The notes under the pieces: model-generated
Databases searched by the model: none
The model's input: the letters and a program-made list of their open reading frames with translations, nothing else
What the model was told of the DNA's origin: nothing
Part shown: piece by piece, positions 1-10,518 of the stretch
How positions within the stretch are numbered: the first letter of the stretch is position 1
How the letters are laid out: every line of letters begins with the position of its first letter
NCBI GenBank assembly: GCA_021229015.1
Contig: CM037778.1
Location: forward strand, 13,297,294-13,361,293
From: Solen grandis
Lineage: Eukaryota > Mollusca > Bivalvia > Adapedonta > Solenidae
Length of the DNA: 64,000 bases
Direction of reading: 5' to 3'
Program-made: the position numbers and the translations under genes

Positions 1-208
1 CCTCTAACGTCCATGTGGAAATCCTGGATGGTTTTCATCTGCTCGGAGCAGACATCCTGGGTCCGACATTCCGCCATGGCGGTGTGATGAATGAACACGA
101 TCCCAACGGGCGTCCCCATATAGTTGATCTCCCTCGAGGGCCGTGCTCTCCATTCTGCTCTCGTTACCAGGGTGATATTGTCACTTGAGGTTGCTGCCGT
201 TTTGCTGT
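1..208 (-). CDS. Peptidoglycan recognition protein (PGRP), exon 2, partial at window edge
   Basis: PGRPs bind bacterial peptidoglycan, and many are zinc amidases that cleave it; they are secreted or membrane immune proteins. Read on the minus strand, the exon follows a TTTCAG acceptor (AG at 210-209). It gives a Ser/Thr-rich linker, then VTRAEWRARP (residues about 27-36), GTPVGIVFIHHTA (about 44-56), a Cys pair at about 60 and 66, and IQDFHMDVRG. This is the opening of the PGRP/amidase_2 domain: the first His of IHHTA is normally a zinc ligand and the two Cys normally form the conserved small disulfide. The remaining zinc ligands lie beyond base 1, so catalytic status cannot be judged. The exon begins with two bases that complete an Asp codon started in the 894-930 exon. 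The family call is firm; which PGRP subclass it is cannot be told. Confidence 0.92.
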
Positions 209-893
209 CTGAAACATTGAAACGCTGTCGTTATTTGGAGCCGACAAACTTGGACAAAATCTTAAGAGATTACCCTCATAAAATTGCAAGCCTCTATACT
301 TACTGGTACAAAAACAACGAGGCCACAACTTATAACTGATTTCTAAATCATGTCTAGCACTACAAGTCTTCTATTTAGTTAAACACCCGGCACACTGAGA
401 TCTATGTGGTAGAGACAACATAAGTCATCTTCTAAAAGACCGTACACCGTTGTCGAGTTTATGGAGTCGTTGATTAACCGTCACATAGACTCGTATCGCT
501 GTGGGTTTAAATCCCAGCAAATCATCCGGACTTTTTCCCAGATGACTTGTGGGAGGCCGTTAGGGTCATTATTTTTATAATTATCTGGGCGTGTCTATAT
601 GTATATGATTGAAATATTCAAACCTACATTCCTCCTACCTAAACATGTTGATACATACATCAGTGTGATAAATGTCCCACTAGACGTTATCAATCCCGCA
701 AAACATTTACATTAGATATAAATACAGCACTAAGTAATACTGCAAGGAGTTTGCGCGTTAAAGGTTGTTTTTTTTTCTTACTCATCTTTTTTTGGACAAT
801 TTGTTTTAGACTAATAACCTTATAATGCAACAGCTAATTATATTTGTACAATACTATAATACATAATAAGGAGTCTGCTAAACAATGTCTTAC
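209..893 (-). other. PGRP intron with a possible old tRNA-SINE relic
   Basis: Non-coding intron sequence between the two PGRP exons. Around 450-560 a stretch contains a B-box-like GTGGGTTTAAATCCCA, as in tRNA-derived SINE heads, but the A box is poor and no target duplication is visible. The rest is AT-rich with no recognised content. Confidence 0.5.
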
Positions 894-930
894 CGGAGAC
901 AGCAGCTATTAAAACTAAAACCATAAACAT
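894..930 (-). CDS. PGRP exon 1, start codon and signal peptide
   Basis: On the minus strand an ATG at 930 opens MFMVLVLIAAVS, a compact hydrophobic signal-peptide core, and ends one base into a codon at a good donor (G|GTAAGA, GT at 893-892). That single base pairs with the two leading bases of exon 2 (acceptor 210-209) to make Asp, so phase is preserved across a 685-bp intron. An in-frame stop lies about 40 bases upstream of the ATG with no other ATG between, which fixes the start at 930 or the second Met at 924. The 12 residues before the junction are short for a signal peptide, so cleavage would fall within the Ser/Thr-rich start of exon 2. A GATA-type site (GATAAG at 1020-1025) lies 90 bases upstream. 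The pairing with exon 2 is inferred from phase and signal-peptide character. Confidence 0.72.
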
Positions 931-1381
931 GATCTCTGTCCTGATCGAGTTGGCTAGTCTGGGAGTCTACATGCAATACATGCTTATTGCTAAATTCCAT
1001 GAATTATCTCTCTCAGACTGATAAGAAAACACGATAGGGGCTAGACGCAAACATTTCACAGAAAGACATAAGCACTGCCTTCCTGTTAGGAGCAATATCA
1101 TCTTATCATCTTTGCCAATTTATATAATACATGTTGTTACTGTATGATTAGAAATTATGTTATTCACACGAAAGTATAATATGTACATTGTCTTTACATA
1201 CGTGTGTGTGATAGTAAATATGCGTAAACTGGGTAATTCTGCTCTTTTCTAGACATGAAATATACACTAAATTGGATAGTATTTGAAGCGGGTTATAAAA
1301 AAAACTAAAAAATACTGTCACATACCTTACATAACATCCCCACCCATACATACATTAAAATAACATACCACACACCACGCC

Positions 1382-1414
<33 letters not shown>

Positions 1415-2265
1415 CATACTCTTAACATAACATCCTCCAAAACCCAGCACACACACAATACTTCATCATACCCCTCTTAAACAATTAACAACACATACAG
1501 CACCACAACAAACCCTCACACACACACTCACGCATACTTACATACATACATACCGTGTACAATCACATACAGAGGAGGAAACATACACATGTAACTTTTG
1601 TTACCATTTCAAATTCCTGTACGCAAAGAACCGGAACGTGCGTGAACTATATTTGCATCTTGTGTATAAATGTACACTATACTGTATACAGGGTGTGTAC
1701 ATAAGATTGACAGCAACAGAATTTTCTTCGGTTTGGAATGACTTTATAGCATTAATAATAATTTTCTTACATTCCTTCTTATTCACTTTGTAAATTGGGC
1801 GAGTTCTCTGATATACAGCTGTTTCCTCCTTATACTTGATCTTAAACAGGGGATTTAATAGACTTCAGGTCAACTTAAAGTTTATATTATACGAAGCAGT
1901 AATTACAATACGGTATGTCATGACATCAACTAAAGATGTTGCACAAAATGTTTGTTTTTTTTTCACATGTCATGTGTCTAAACATCTAACTTCAAAACGC
2001 CACTCATTATACATGCACTCACCCTTTGGTAGAGGTTCATCACCTGAAAATGTGGGCAACTGTATTTTGGGTAGTGAAACGCTCATCAAGGCTGACAAGT
2101 TTTGAACAGGGTTGGGCGTTGATGTGGAGAAAGAGTGCCACGCCCAATACTTACACGGGGAGTGGTCATATTTGAATCCTGGTGTTTGGGTTTAGCACCC
2201 TCCATGCTGCAGTTACTTATTGTACAAAGTATATAACAATTATACTAAAGATATACTATCCTATA
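931..2265. other. AT-rich intergenic stretch with ACAT microsatellites
   Basis: No coding signal is supported. The stretch has tetranucleotide ACAT/ATAC runs at about 1383-1418 and 1538-1552 and CACACA-rich sequence between them. Short open frames here have no recognisable protein character. Confidence 0.6.
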
Positions 2266-3133
2266 CTGACGGGCAAAAGAAACGCCCCATTCCATGTTCT
2301 CGACAACGCAATTGTCAACGTAGCGTTCGTGACGTCGCCTGTACACACGGATACGCCCGTCGGCGTTCCATAAGTTGAAACGCGACTCGTCGTTGAACAC
2401 CACGTTCTGCCAACGCTGACCGCGATGGTTGCGGACCCAGATCAGACGTTGGTGACAGTGGCGTAAAGTTAGAACTAAACCACGGTAGGGTCTACGGCAG
2501 GTAATCCCGCGTTCCCTCAGTCGTGTCGTCTTCTAACTGTATAACGACTTATTGGGCGACCACGGTTACCGACTACTAAACGCGACGTCGATTCCGCCGT
2601 CACAAACCTGTCACGCAAATGACGTTGACGTATGAAATCATCTTGTCTTACAGACGTCACACGAGGTCTTCCTGAACGTGGCCGATCGGCAAACGTTCCC
2701 GTAACTCTAACACGTCGAGCAAGACGCCGAATTGTCGAACGCAAGACGTTAAAACGTCTGGCGACTTGTTCTTGCGTTCGCCCGCATTCGAGCATGGCCA
2801 AAACGCGAGCTCTCTCTTCAGAAGTTAGCCTTGGCATTCTTAAATACGAATGTTTAATCAGAAAATCTCTGAAATTGTGATTGTCTATCGAATAGCACAT
2901 GTAACTGTGTAAAATGTGATCGATTTCACCACGTGGTAAACATACACGTGGTGCACGTGGAAATCATGAGCAGCCACCGGAAATGGACATCGGGATGAAT
3001 AGAAGCGCACGATTTTTTCTTTGCCGTGATTGTCGGTCAATGCACATGTATACAGACTACATTTCACTAAAATTTCAATAGGTATGAGGAAAATAACGCC
3101 AAATTCCGTTGGGGCGTTTCTTTTGCCCGTCAG
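2266..3133 (-). mobile_element. Tc1/mariner DNA transposon, internally deleted copy
   Basis: Both ends carry the same inverted repeat, beginning CTGACGGGCAAAAGAAACGC inside a TA at each side (2264-2265 and 3134-3135). That is the Tc1/mariner arrangement with TA target duplication. The 868-bp length is well short of the usual 1.3-1.7 kb. The right part encodes the N-terminal helix-turn-helix half of a transposase and the left part keeps only the region around the first catalytic Asp. The missing middle and C-terminal part, with the second and third catalytic acids, was lost by deletion, so the copy cannot be autonomous. Confidence 0.88.
2300..2837 (-). pseudogene. Tc1/mariner transposase fragment with frameshift and C-terminal deletion
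   Basis: From the Met at 2837 the minus strand reads MPRLTSEERARVLAML, then a CGRTQEQVARRFNV helix-turn-helix and GRPRVTSVRQDDF, typical of the Tc1 paired-like DNA-binding half. Reading stops at about 2517 because of a small indel near 2520. In the shifted frame the protein resumes with an arginine-rich stretch, then HQRLIWVRNHRG and QNVVFNDESRFNLW, whose DES is the first catalytic Asp. After VYRRRHERY the coding sequence runs almost directly into the terminal repeat, so the GGG..DNA block and the last acidic residue are gone. An alternative upstream Met at 2900 adds residues that look like 5' leader. Dead transposase. Confidence 0.85.
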
Positions 3134-3135
3134 TA

Positions 3136-4223
3136 TATATACTGCAACGGACAAAATACTTTTTGGTACAAGCTACATCACAGCACCCTGAAAGAAAATA
3201 CTATCAATACTTGTACTACAAACTAGTCTTCTGCAAGATCAACACTTAATAAATAAACTGAGGTAATTTCAAATTGTTACAAAACAAAACTTTCTTCACG
3301 AAACAGCTGAAAATAATATTTGCATATAAACATGAATTCAAACAGTGAATGGATATTTAATGAGATGATGAAATGATGATGGTAAACTTTCTTTCTTCAG
3401 CTCTCTCAACTGTGATCTGCAAATGTTAGTACAAGAAGTTAGTTATGTGTGCAGAAATAGGGTGAAAAGTATGTAAGACCAATATACTTGATAATATAAA
3501 CCAATGGATAAACTATCACTAATTGGCTAGGTAAACAAATAAGCAATATGTTCACTTATTCTTATCACAAATGAATAATCTACACACAAATGCAGTTATG
3601 TTATATCGACCAGTCTATATAAATCAAACCATTTCAAAATGACAAAATATGAACATGCATTTTTTTTCTAACTTCTCAACCAGGCTCAGCTAGATAATTA
3701 GCACTTTTATACACACATAGTCTGATAAAGAACACTATTTTAAAACCGTGAGTCAATATTTTGATTAAAATAATTCATTTACAACACATGAAACAAAAAA
3801 TATCAATTGTCCTGGCACTCTAGTGAAAAATCTACAAAAAGTACTCATCCTTCTCTCTATCCAAAGGAAAATAGCTAGCTGATCGATCACATAAGGTGAA
3901 GGTCAAATTTACATTATACTTCCGGTTAACTCATTGAAACAAAATATTCTATAATTTACAAAGAATTACACAAACATTTAGACAAATAGACAAAATCAAA
4001 AATCACTTAATTGACCTTAAATTTGGACTTATAACCAAAAATAAAATATAATTCTACGGAAACTATAGCAAAATGAAAGTAGAATCATTCCGCAAATTCT
4101 TAAAATAGACTTACTCATTTCAAAGAGAAAAGGAAAATTAAATAAATATACAATGCCAGAACTTACAAAAAAATATATATATGCTAAATTCCTCAGTCCA
4201 ATTCCAAATATTTAACACAAAAA
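3136..4223. other. AT-rich stretch without recognised features
   Basis: No exon, RNA gene or repeat end could be supported. If the LTR element at 4588-5493 is real, its internal region would have extended into this interval on the minus strand, but no gag or pol motif is visible, so most of that element is missing. Confidence 0.5.
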
Positions 4224-4587
4224 TCACTTTTCACACAATTCACCCAGCCTGTCCTCCAACGTTGATTGAGGGTCGTCCCAAAAGTTCCAGCAATGAAAAT
4301 CTTTTCCAACAATGATGTGCACTACATTTTCGTAAAAATGATGGCCATAAAAATTAGCTAGCATGCTTTTAAAAACAAAACACTTCCAACACAATGAAAC
4401 ACACCGGAAAAGACACACTGATGGATTCTCCAGAACACACTTCAGAGGTGATCACAACATCTCGGGTACCCGTTGAGGATGAATTCTCCGCTGGCCACGC
4501 CCTTACGTCGTTCCTCTAGTCTTCTCGTCCGCCAATCGTCCTCTCCTGACCAAACCTGGCTCTCTAAGCAACTGTGGGTCGCCAAAT
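4224..4587 (-). other. Primer-binding site and leader remnant of an LTR retrotransposon
   Basis: Immediately inside the probable LTR end, the minus strand reads TTACA, then ATT, then TGGCGACCCACAGTTGC. This matches the form of gypsy-type primer-binding sites, which begin TGG and pair with a tRNA 3' end. The following roughly 350 bases are a leader-like stretch; a 64-codon frame at 4418-4224 shows no gag motif. Only the leader survives. Confidence 0.6.
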
Positions 4588-4601
4588 TGTAACCCAAGGA
4601 T

Positions 4602-4604
<3 letters not shown>

Positions 4605-4642
<38 letters not shown>

Positions 4643-4867
4643 GTTTTATTGACTTAAACTGTATACAGTTCATCATCATTTCAATAACAACAATACAATG
4701 CAGATATATTAATTCACATGACAGATAAGTATAACATAATCATCGCAACATAAATAACACACGCCTTGAAACATTCCGAATTCTAAGACAGTTCCAACAA
4801 CCCCCCCCCCAAAAAAAAAAACAACAACAACAAAACAACAAAAAAAAAACAACAACAACAAAAAAAA
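4605..4867 (-). mobile_element. Retroposed fragment with TATC tail inserted in the LTR
   Basis: The segment is flanked by an 11-base direct repeat CCAAGGATAAG (4594-4604 and 4868-4878), a target-site duplication. In minus orientation it ends in TCAATAAAACATC followed by (TATC)n, like the 3' end of a LINE or SINE with a tetranucleotide tail. Its other end is a low-complexity C/A stretch. It has no coding content. Confidence 0.6.
4607..4642. repeat. GATA microsatellite
   Basis: A run of GATA units. It sits at the tail of the inserted fragment 4605-4867 and probably derives from that element's 3' end. Confidence 0.9.
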
Positions 4868-5493
4868 CCAAGGATAAGGCACAATTAAAGTTCGTCTTCA
4901 ATATGTTTATTGACCCACAGTGCAGAATGAAACAAGAGACAGAAAGAGAGAGCCTGGAATGTATAAAACAAATTGTAAGGTACATAATTATACAAACAAT
5001 CCAAAATAATTAATTCCAGTCAATCCACAATACAAATCTACATCTTAAACATACAATACACATATAAATAAAGCTCTTACCAGGTTGGTAAAATAGTGAT
5101 GACAATCAATTCTTCTAAATGGCTGACAAATCCTCATATAAGGAGACAACGCCCTGACTTCTTAAAAGTGCTCGTGCAAAGGACTGGGTGGGTTTATATA
5201 GGAGTCAGGAATCATGGGAATTAAGGAAGGAAGAGGGAATGCTGGGAAAGATTTATTATTAGAATTAAGTGACCACTCACTCAAAGAACAGGTTTATCAC
5301 CCCACACATACACATCAAAACAATAAAATGGTCAATGGAATGCATGAAGTTGGTAGTATGAGTAAGATTCAGGGCTGCCACAAGCCACAGGTAATTATAT
5401 AGTGAGCACATAAACAGTAAACTGAACCAGGGTTACAGTGGTAAAATAAAAACCGCTTTACGCAATTAGTGTATACCAGGATGTGCTGTAACA

Positions 5494-6607
5494 CATGTTT
5501 TAAAATTAACTTAATTGAACCCCCAACCCGGCGGCGGAAACGTCTGTATACAGAGATGAGAGACTGGAAACCGCCTTGACTATTGTATTGTTACTTATAA
5601 AAACATTTAGAGTTGTATTGAATACTGTGCATATAAGCAAACTCATTAATGCTCATTAAACCCTCATACACACATACGTGTCAGAAAATTGTGTAGGGCA
5701 GAATCACTAACTATAATATATATAAAATCAACGTACATGAACAAACAAAAAATTTAATCTTAACTTAAATTTGAAAGAAAAAAACGTAATAAATACCTGG
5801 CATACTAGACTCTTTTAAGGAACATTTCAAAAACAATAACACAATAATTGCCTTGATACTTTTTCAATCTTCCGGGTGGACGTTTTTCTTTCGCGTTACA
5901 CTGGGTAATCAGTTCAAATGTGCAGCCGGTTTTCTGGCTTTATCAATCATTGATTTTACCTGTTTAAACAAAGCTAGCTTGTCTAGTTAAGTACAGATAC
6001 CTGTATTGCTAGTTTTCTTCCTTTTTTTTTTTTCGTTTCTTTTTTTATGCTAAAAATATTACGGAAACTGTAAATTGAAGTCGCTATAAAGACGTAGGCT
6101 AAGTATATAGACTGGTTTCTGTGGTGAAGAATAAACTGCATTTCACGGCTAGAGGTTCACAACTACATTCTAAAAAGAAAGACAGAAAGGGCTGAATCAC
6201 TGAATTGTAATCGGTGTATGAGTATGTCTCTATGAAATACATATATCTGTGTTTGAATTTACATTTGTAACGGATATCTGCCAATATAAGCATATATACG
6301 ATATACATTTATATAACATTATATGCAACAAGGTCCCAGACTTCTTTAAAATAAAATCACCCGACACACAACCATAAACATGTAAGTAATATATGAGATA
6401 CGCATGTAACTAACTGCTCCTTAGGACAGTTGCCTCGAAGTGTCTAGCTAATTTAATTATAGTACATCAATCACACTAACGTCATGTAATCCATATATTG
6501 GAAGATAATACCATATGTACGTTAAAATATACGGCACACAGTACGTTAATTCTGAATACATGTTATGTTGAAGAGTATACAAAAATGTAAAAACAACTTT
6601 TAGCGTT

Positions 6608-6644
<37 letters not shown>

Positions 6645-7177
6645 ATGTATACAAATTTATTGAAACCTGACTTTTGTTTTTCCAAAATTTCTTACCCATC
6701 TGGATCGATATCAACCATATACAAATCGACTTAGACTAGTAATAATTGCCATTATATTTGTCCGTTTGACTTATTAGGAAAGGAGGAACTTTACTAGAGT
6801 GTTAACAATTGAATGGATTGACCTTTTAATCCGGTTACCCACAAACAATGTCACGTGGTCTAGTGTAGTATCGTTGTTTGTGGTAAAAATATAAGTGTAT
6901 CGGTAATTCCTTGTGAACAAAACAAAATCAAAAGGTCAATGGTATACCCATTGTCGAAGACGGATGACAGACATTCTATGCTTCAACTTCTTGCTTGATT
7001 TTGACTCATTTACCAGGAAGAGACACTCCACTTCTTGTCAGATGACGACGATGATTATGGTAAAATTACTGTAGGAACACAACTGTATTCAGAACATCTT
7101 ATTCTTTATTGAATACAGCATTCACACTAACATGAACTTTACAAAACTACATTATGATATCGAACCAAAACATAAAA
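5494..7177. other. AT-rich intergenic stretch with a GATA microsatellite
   Basis: No gene is supported. A GATA run at about 6609-6643 is preceded, on the minus strand, by a TTTCAATAAATTTG stretch. This echoes the CAATAAA-(TATC)n end of the fragment at 4605-4867, so it may be another 3' end of the same retroposon family. The rest holds no recognised features. Confidence 0.5.
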
Positions 7178-7188
7178 TATCATAATTA

Positions 7189-7599
7189 TGTTTGTTTGTT
7201 TGATGGGATTAACGTCCCACCGACAGTATTTCAGTCATTTGGAGACGATGTCTATTTGAGACAGACACAGGTATTTGACACAATCCACAACAATTGTCCA
7301 AATATACTATATAAACATATTTGGACAATTATTGTGGATTGTGTCAAATACCTGTGGGGACAGATATAGTGCTGCCACACTGCAGTAACACTCCGTAGAC
7401 ATATGGCATGATACCACACCCAGTCACATTATTCTAACACCGGGCAAACCAGTCCTGCAACTACCCTAATATGCTGAGCGCCAAGCAAGGGAGCTATAAC
7501 AGTACCATTTTTACGACTTTGGTGTGTCGCGGCCGCGGATCGAACCCACGACCTCCCGCTCCCGAGGCGGACGCCCTAACACTCGGCCACCGGGTACGG
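7189..7599 (-). mobile_element. tRNA-derived SINE (family 1) with foldback insert
   Basis: A perfect 11-base target duplication TATCATAATTA flanks the element (7178-7188 and 7600-7610). On the minus strand the head near 7597-7530 is tRNA-like, with an A box around GGTGGCCGAGTGTTAGGGCG and a B box GGTTCGATCC. The tail is at the low-coordinate end (about 7189-7230). A related copy lies at 37071-37360 and a decayed one at 57660-57985. Compared with those, this copy has an additional foldback segment at 7266-7356 in its body. Confidence 0.88.
7266..7356. repeat. Near-perfect 40-bp foldback inside the SINE
   Basis: The arms 7266-7305 and 7317-7356 are inverted complements at 39 of 40 positions around an 11-base loop. 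The left arm begins CACAGGTATTTGACACAATC. As RNA this is a strong hairpin. Homologous SINE copies lack it, so it was acquired by this copy. Confidence 0.9.
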
Positions 7600-7610
7600 T
7601 ATCATAATTA

Positions 7611-8791
7611 AAGACTATAGCAACATTTTAGGATAGTTAACTTAAGTTAATCAAGACAGAGTGAGAGAAAGATGTGTGAGAGGAGAAAAATGAATTGTTT
7701 CTTAAACGAATTTTTTTTTTGTGATATACATAAAAAATCATTTTACCGACACGTCCTAACTACTTACTATATAAAATCAATTACCGAACTCGTAATTTAC
7801 CGAAACGACGGCTACCGTATCAACACTTACCTTGTGAATATTTGTATACATTTTTCCACTGTATTTCACTTTTAAACAATAGGTCACTCCACTTTCTTTC
7901 TGACTATATGGTAACATTTTAATTTAAGATTAAAAAAATTTAAGGCTGTTCTTTATCGAATTTAATTGTAAGGATTTTCTTCTGATTGTTGTCAAAAAAT
8001 TGTCATATATTTTTAATCAATTTAAATTGAATATTGTTTATGAGTTAATTAAATTACAAATATTATTATCATTTGTATTGTATATGGCTTGATCGTTTTA
8101 TTTAGATCTTTTAGTAAATAATCATGTGGATTTGTTAAAACCGTTAACGAATACACGAGTCTTGGCAATGCAAAAGGTTTGATCACAGTAATTTTCCCCT
8201 TTATTTAAAGCATCTTCATCACATTTTAAATAATCTAGGATCAATTTATTTATTTATTTACTTATTCATTTTCATTTATTAATGCATTTATATACCTGTA
8301 TCAATTAATAAATGTATTTATTTATCTTTTTTGTGAAAAATGAAATAATTTATATAACTATTAGTTTATGAATTGATTGCGTGTTTTGGAATAACATAAG
8401 CATACATAACCTTTACAGCAAATCCTGTATAAACTGTAGGCACCGCAATGTAACTGTGTTTTATTTACGTTTTAAACTTCCGGTAACAATTGAACTTTGG
8501 CAAGTGTTTATCTTTGTCATAATAATCGTTAGAAATGGACCTGTAGAATATTCAACGGGACTTGTCGATAATTCAACGTTATATAAATGTAAAACATAGT
8601 TTCTATTTCAATCAATAAGGTAACGGGACTATAACACATTGTCCCCAACTTGGCCCAAGCTGAAATCTGACAAGAATCATGCAATTATAACTTAAGACCT
8701 ACTTGAGTTGTATTTGAACAGTTCTGAATTTGAATCAGAATCGTTGTAGATCCCAAAACTGGGTTTTACACAATGGAAGGAGAGCTCCGCA
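7611..8791. other. AT-rich stretch, then 3' untranslated part of the LINE
   Basis: About 7611-8630 is very AT-rich with TTTA/ATTT runs near 8240-8330 and no supported gene. The part next to 8792 is probably the LINE 3' untranslated region on the minus strand; its exact end cannot be set. Confidence 0.45.
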
Positions 8792-9960
8792 CTATTGGCG
8801 GTGGCTCTTTAAGGCATTTTTGAATGCCTCAACAGAGCCAGCATGCACTATATTATCAGGGAGATGATTCCAGTGAATCACAGTGTCCACAAAGAATGAA
8901 TTTTCATATTGTTTAGAGTTTGATGATGGTATTTCCAGACCCTTTGAATTTTTGCAAATGCGTTTTTCTAATATATTTGATGTTTCACAGCCATTAAATT
9001 ATTTTGTTTTTATTGACCTTTTAGGTCTGGTGAATTTCACAAAATCTGATGTTGGCAGCGCTGGAACTAACCCCTCAACCACCTTGTACATTAATATTAA
9101 TCAGAGGCTTAGGCATCTCTTGTAATGTTTCAAGTTCTTGTTTCATTTTTGATATTGTCCCTGGTGTTGTGCTTGCATAATCTCTTTTTATGAATCTTAC
9201 AGCCCTGTTTTGGATTCTTTCTAGTTTGTCTATATTGTCTTTCTGGTAGGGGTTCCAGATGGTAGCCCCATATTCCATTATTGATCTTTCTACAGGTCTC
9301 TGGTACATTTCTGAGATTTCTTCTTAAAAAGCCTAAAGTTGAATTTGCTTTTTGGCATACCTTGTTGATATGTATATTCCATTCTGTGTCATTTGAGATT
9401 TGTTGTCCAAGATAGGGATTATTTTGTACTTCTTGCATTATGTGGTTATAATTCATTTGATAAAATCTATTGGTTTTTTTATTTGGATTCCAGATTTTAC
9501 ACTTTCTGGCAGGTCATTTATGTGCCACAAGAATAGGATTGGCCCTAGTACTGTGCCTTGTGGTACTCCTGAGTCTACTGTTGTTTCGCTTGATTTTTCG
9601 CCTTCTACTATTGTTTTCATTGTTCTATTTGTTAGGAAATTTGTTAACCAAGTATGAAGACTGTCCTTAATTCTGTAGCCGTCAAGTTTGTGTAGGAGTT
9701 TGTCATGTGGTACTGTGTCGAAGGCTTTTGAAAAGTCTAATATGGCAATATCTATTTGTTGACCTTTGTCGTGATCTAGTAGGAAGTCATTTAAAGTTGT
9801 GATCATTTGTGTTTCACAGGAGTACCCAGACCTAAATCCATGATTTAAGTTTGTCAGTATTTTGTTTTCTTCCAGGTGGTTAAGTAAGTGTACAAATATG
9901 TTCAAGAGTTTTGCATATGACTGAGGTTAGAGAGACAGGTCTGTAGTTTTCTGGCATCTT
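8792..9960 (-). pseudogene. Non-LTR retrotransposon (LINE) reverse transcriptase, 5'-truncated and broken
   Basis: Minus-strand reading starts with [20 protein letters not shown] near 9955. A frameshift near 9905 leads to [30 protein letters not shown] and [14 protein letters not shown], which are reverse-transcriptase blocks of the CR1/jockey-like (LINE) type. After [14 protein letters not shown] the text jumps to PYLGQQISNDTEW and LGFLRRNLRNV. The intervening block with the catalytic YxDD box is therefore absent. Later frames give MEYGATIWNPYQ and LERIQNRAVRFIKRDY, and the C-terminus ends near 8794 after VIHWNHLPDNIVHAGSVEAF. At least three frame changes, loss of the active site and 5' truncation mean it is dead. 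No endonuclease domain remains. Confidence 0.88.
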
Positions 9961-10073
9961 AAGTCAACACAGAAAAGGCTGATAATATCAATAGATTCAT
10001 AATTGGTGACATCATGAGTCTTTGTCGTAGGCCAAGATGAGAGCCTTGCAATACATATTTCCTTTCCCTACTC

Positions 10074-10518
10074 TTGGCGACCATCTTTAAAGGTAAATTA
10101 GGGGATTTTTATATGAATGACATAGAAGCAGACATTCATTTTCTTATTATTTCGTCATGTCTGCTACAAAATCAAAGTGTATACACCATTAGAAAGCTCA
10201 TGAAATTCATATTATTAGGTAGAAATATTTTTAATACGTATGGATGCACAAAAAAATAAATGCACAGTGAAGAAAAAAAAAAGTATGGGTTCATCCTTAA
10301 ACAAAATAAACAGTGTAACTTTTTAGGTTATAAAGATATTACCTTTGAAAATAACAAAATATCATTTTCATTTTTAAAATGATTAGTTAAAGCTGGTCAA
10401 TTTTACATAAATTTCAGTAACATAGACAGAAAAATAGAATCACCATAATAATTTAAAAACAGCAAGTATTCTCAACTTTCGGCCTGCATTAACTTATACC
10501 TTTAAAGATCGCTGCCAA
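10074..10518. mobile_element. Probable MITE with ~22-bp imperfect inverted repeats
   Basis: The left end TTGGCGACCATCTTTAAAGG and the right end (reverse complement TTGGCAGCGATCTTTAAAGG) match over about 20 bases with three mismatches, spaced 445 bp apart. No transposase is inside. No clear target duplication is seen. Confidence 0.5.

Larger units (their letters stand above)
4588..5493 (-). mobile_element. Probable gypsy-type long terminal repeat, interrupted by an insertion
   Basis: On the minus strand the segment begins TGTTACAGC (5493) and ends GTTACA (4588), the TG...CA ends of an LTR with short inverted termini, and abuts a TGG-type primer-binding site. A TATA box on the minus strand (CTATATAAACC, about 5193-5203) and AATAAA signals (for example at 4911-4906) sit where U3/R would be. 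A foreign segment at 4605-4867 lies inside, so the original LTR was about 640 bp. No second LTR is visible, so this is a truncated element. The outer boundary at 5493 is the less certain end. Confidence 0.55.

Noticed and set aside
7520..7599. Possible functional tRNA gene on the minus strand
   Set aside because: It is the head of a SINE with an 11-base target duplication, not a free-standing tRNA.
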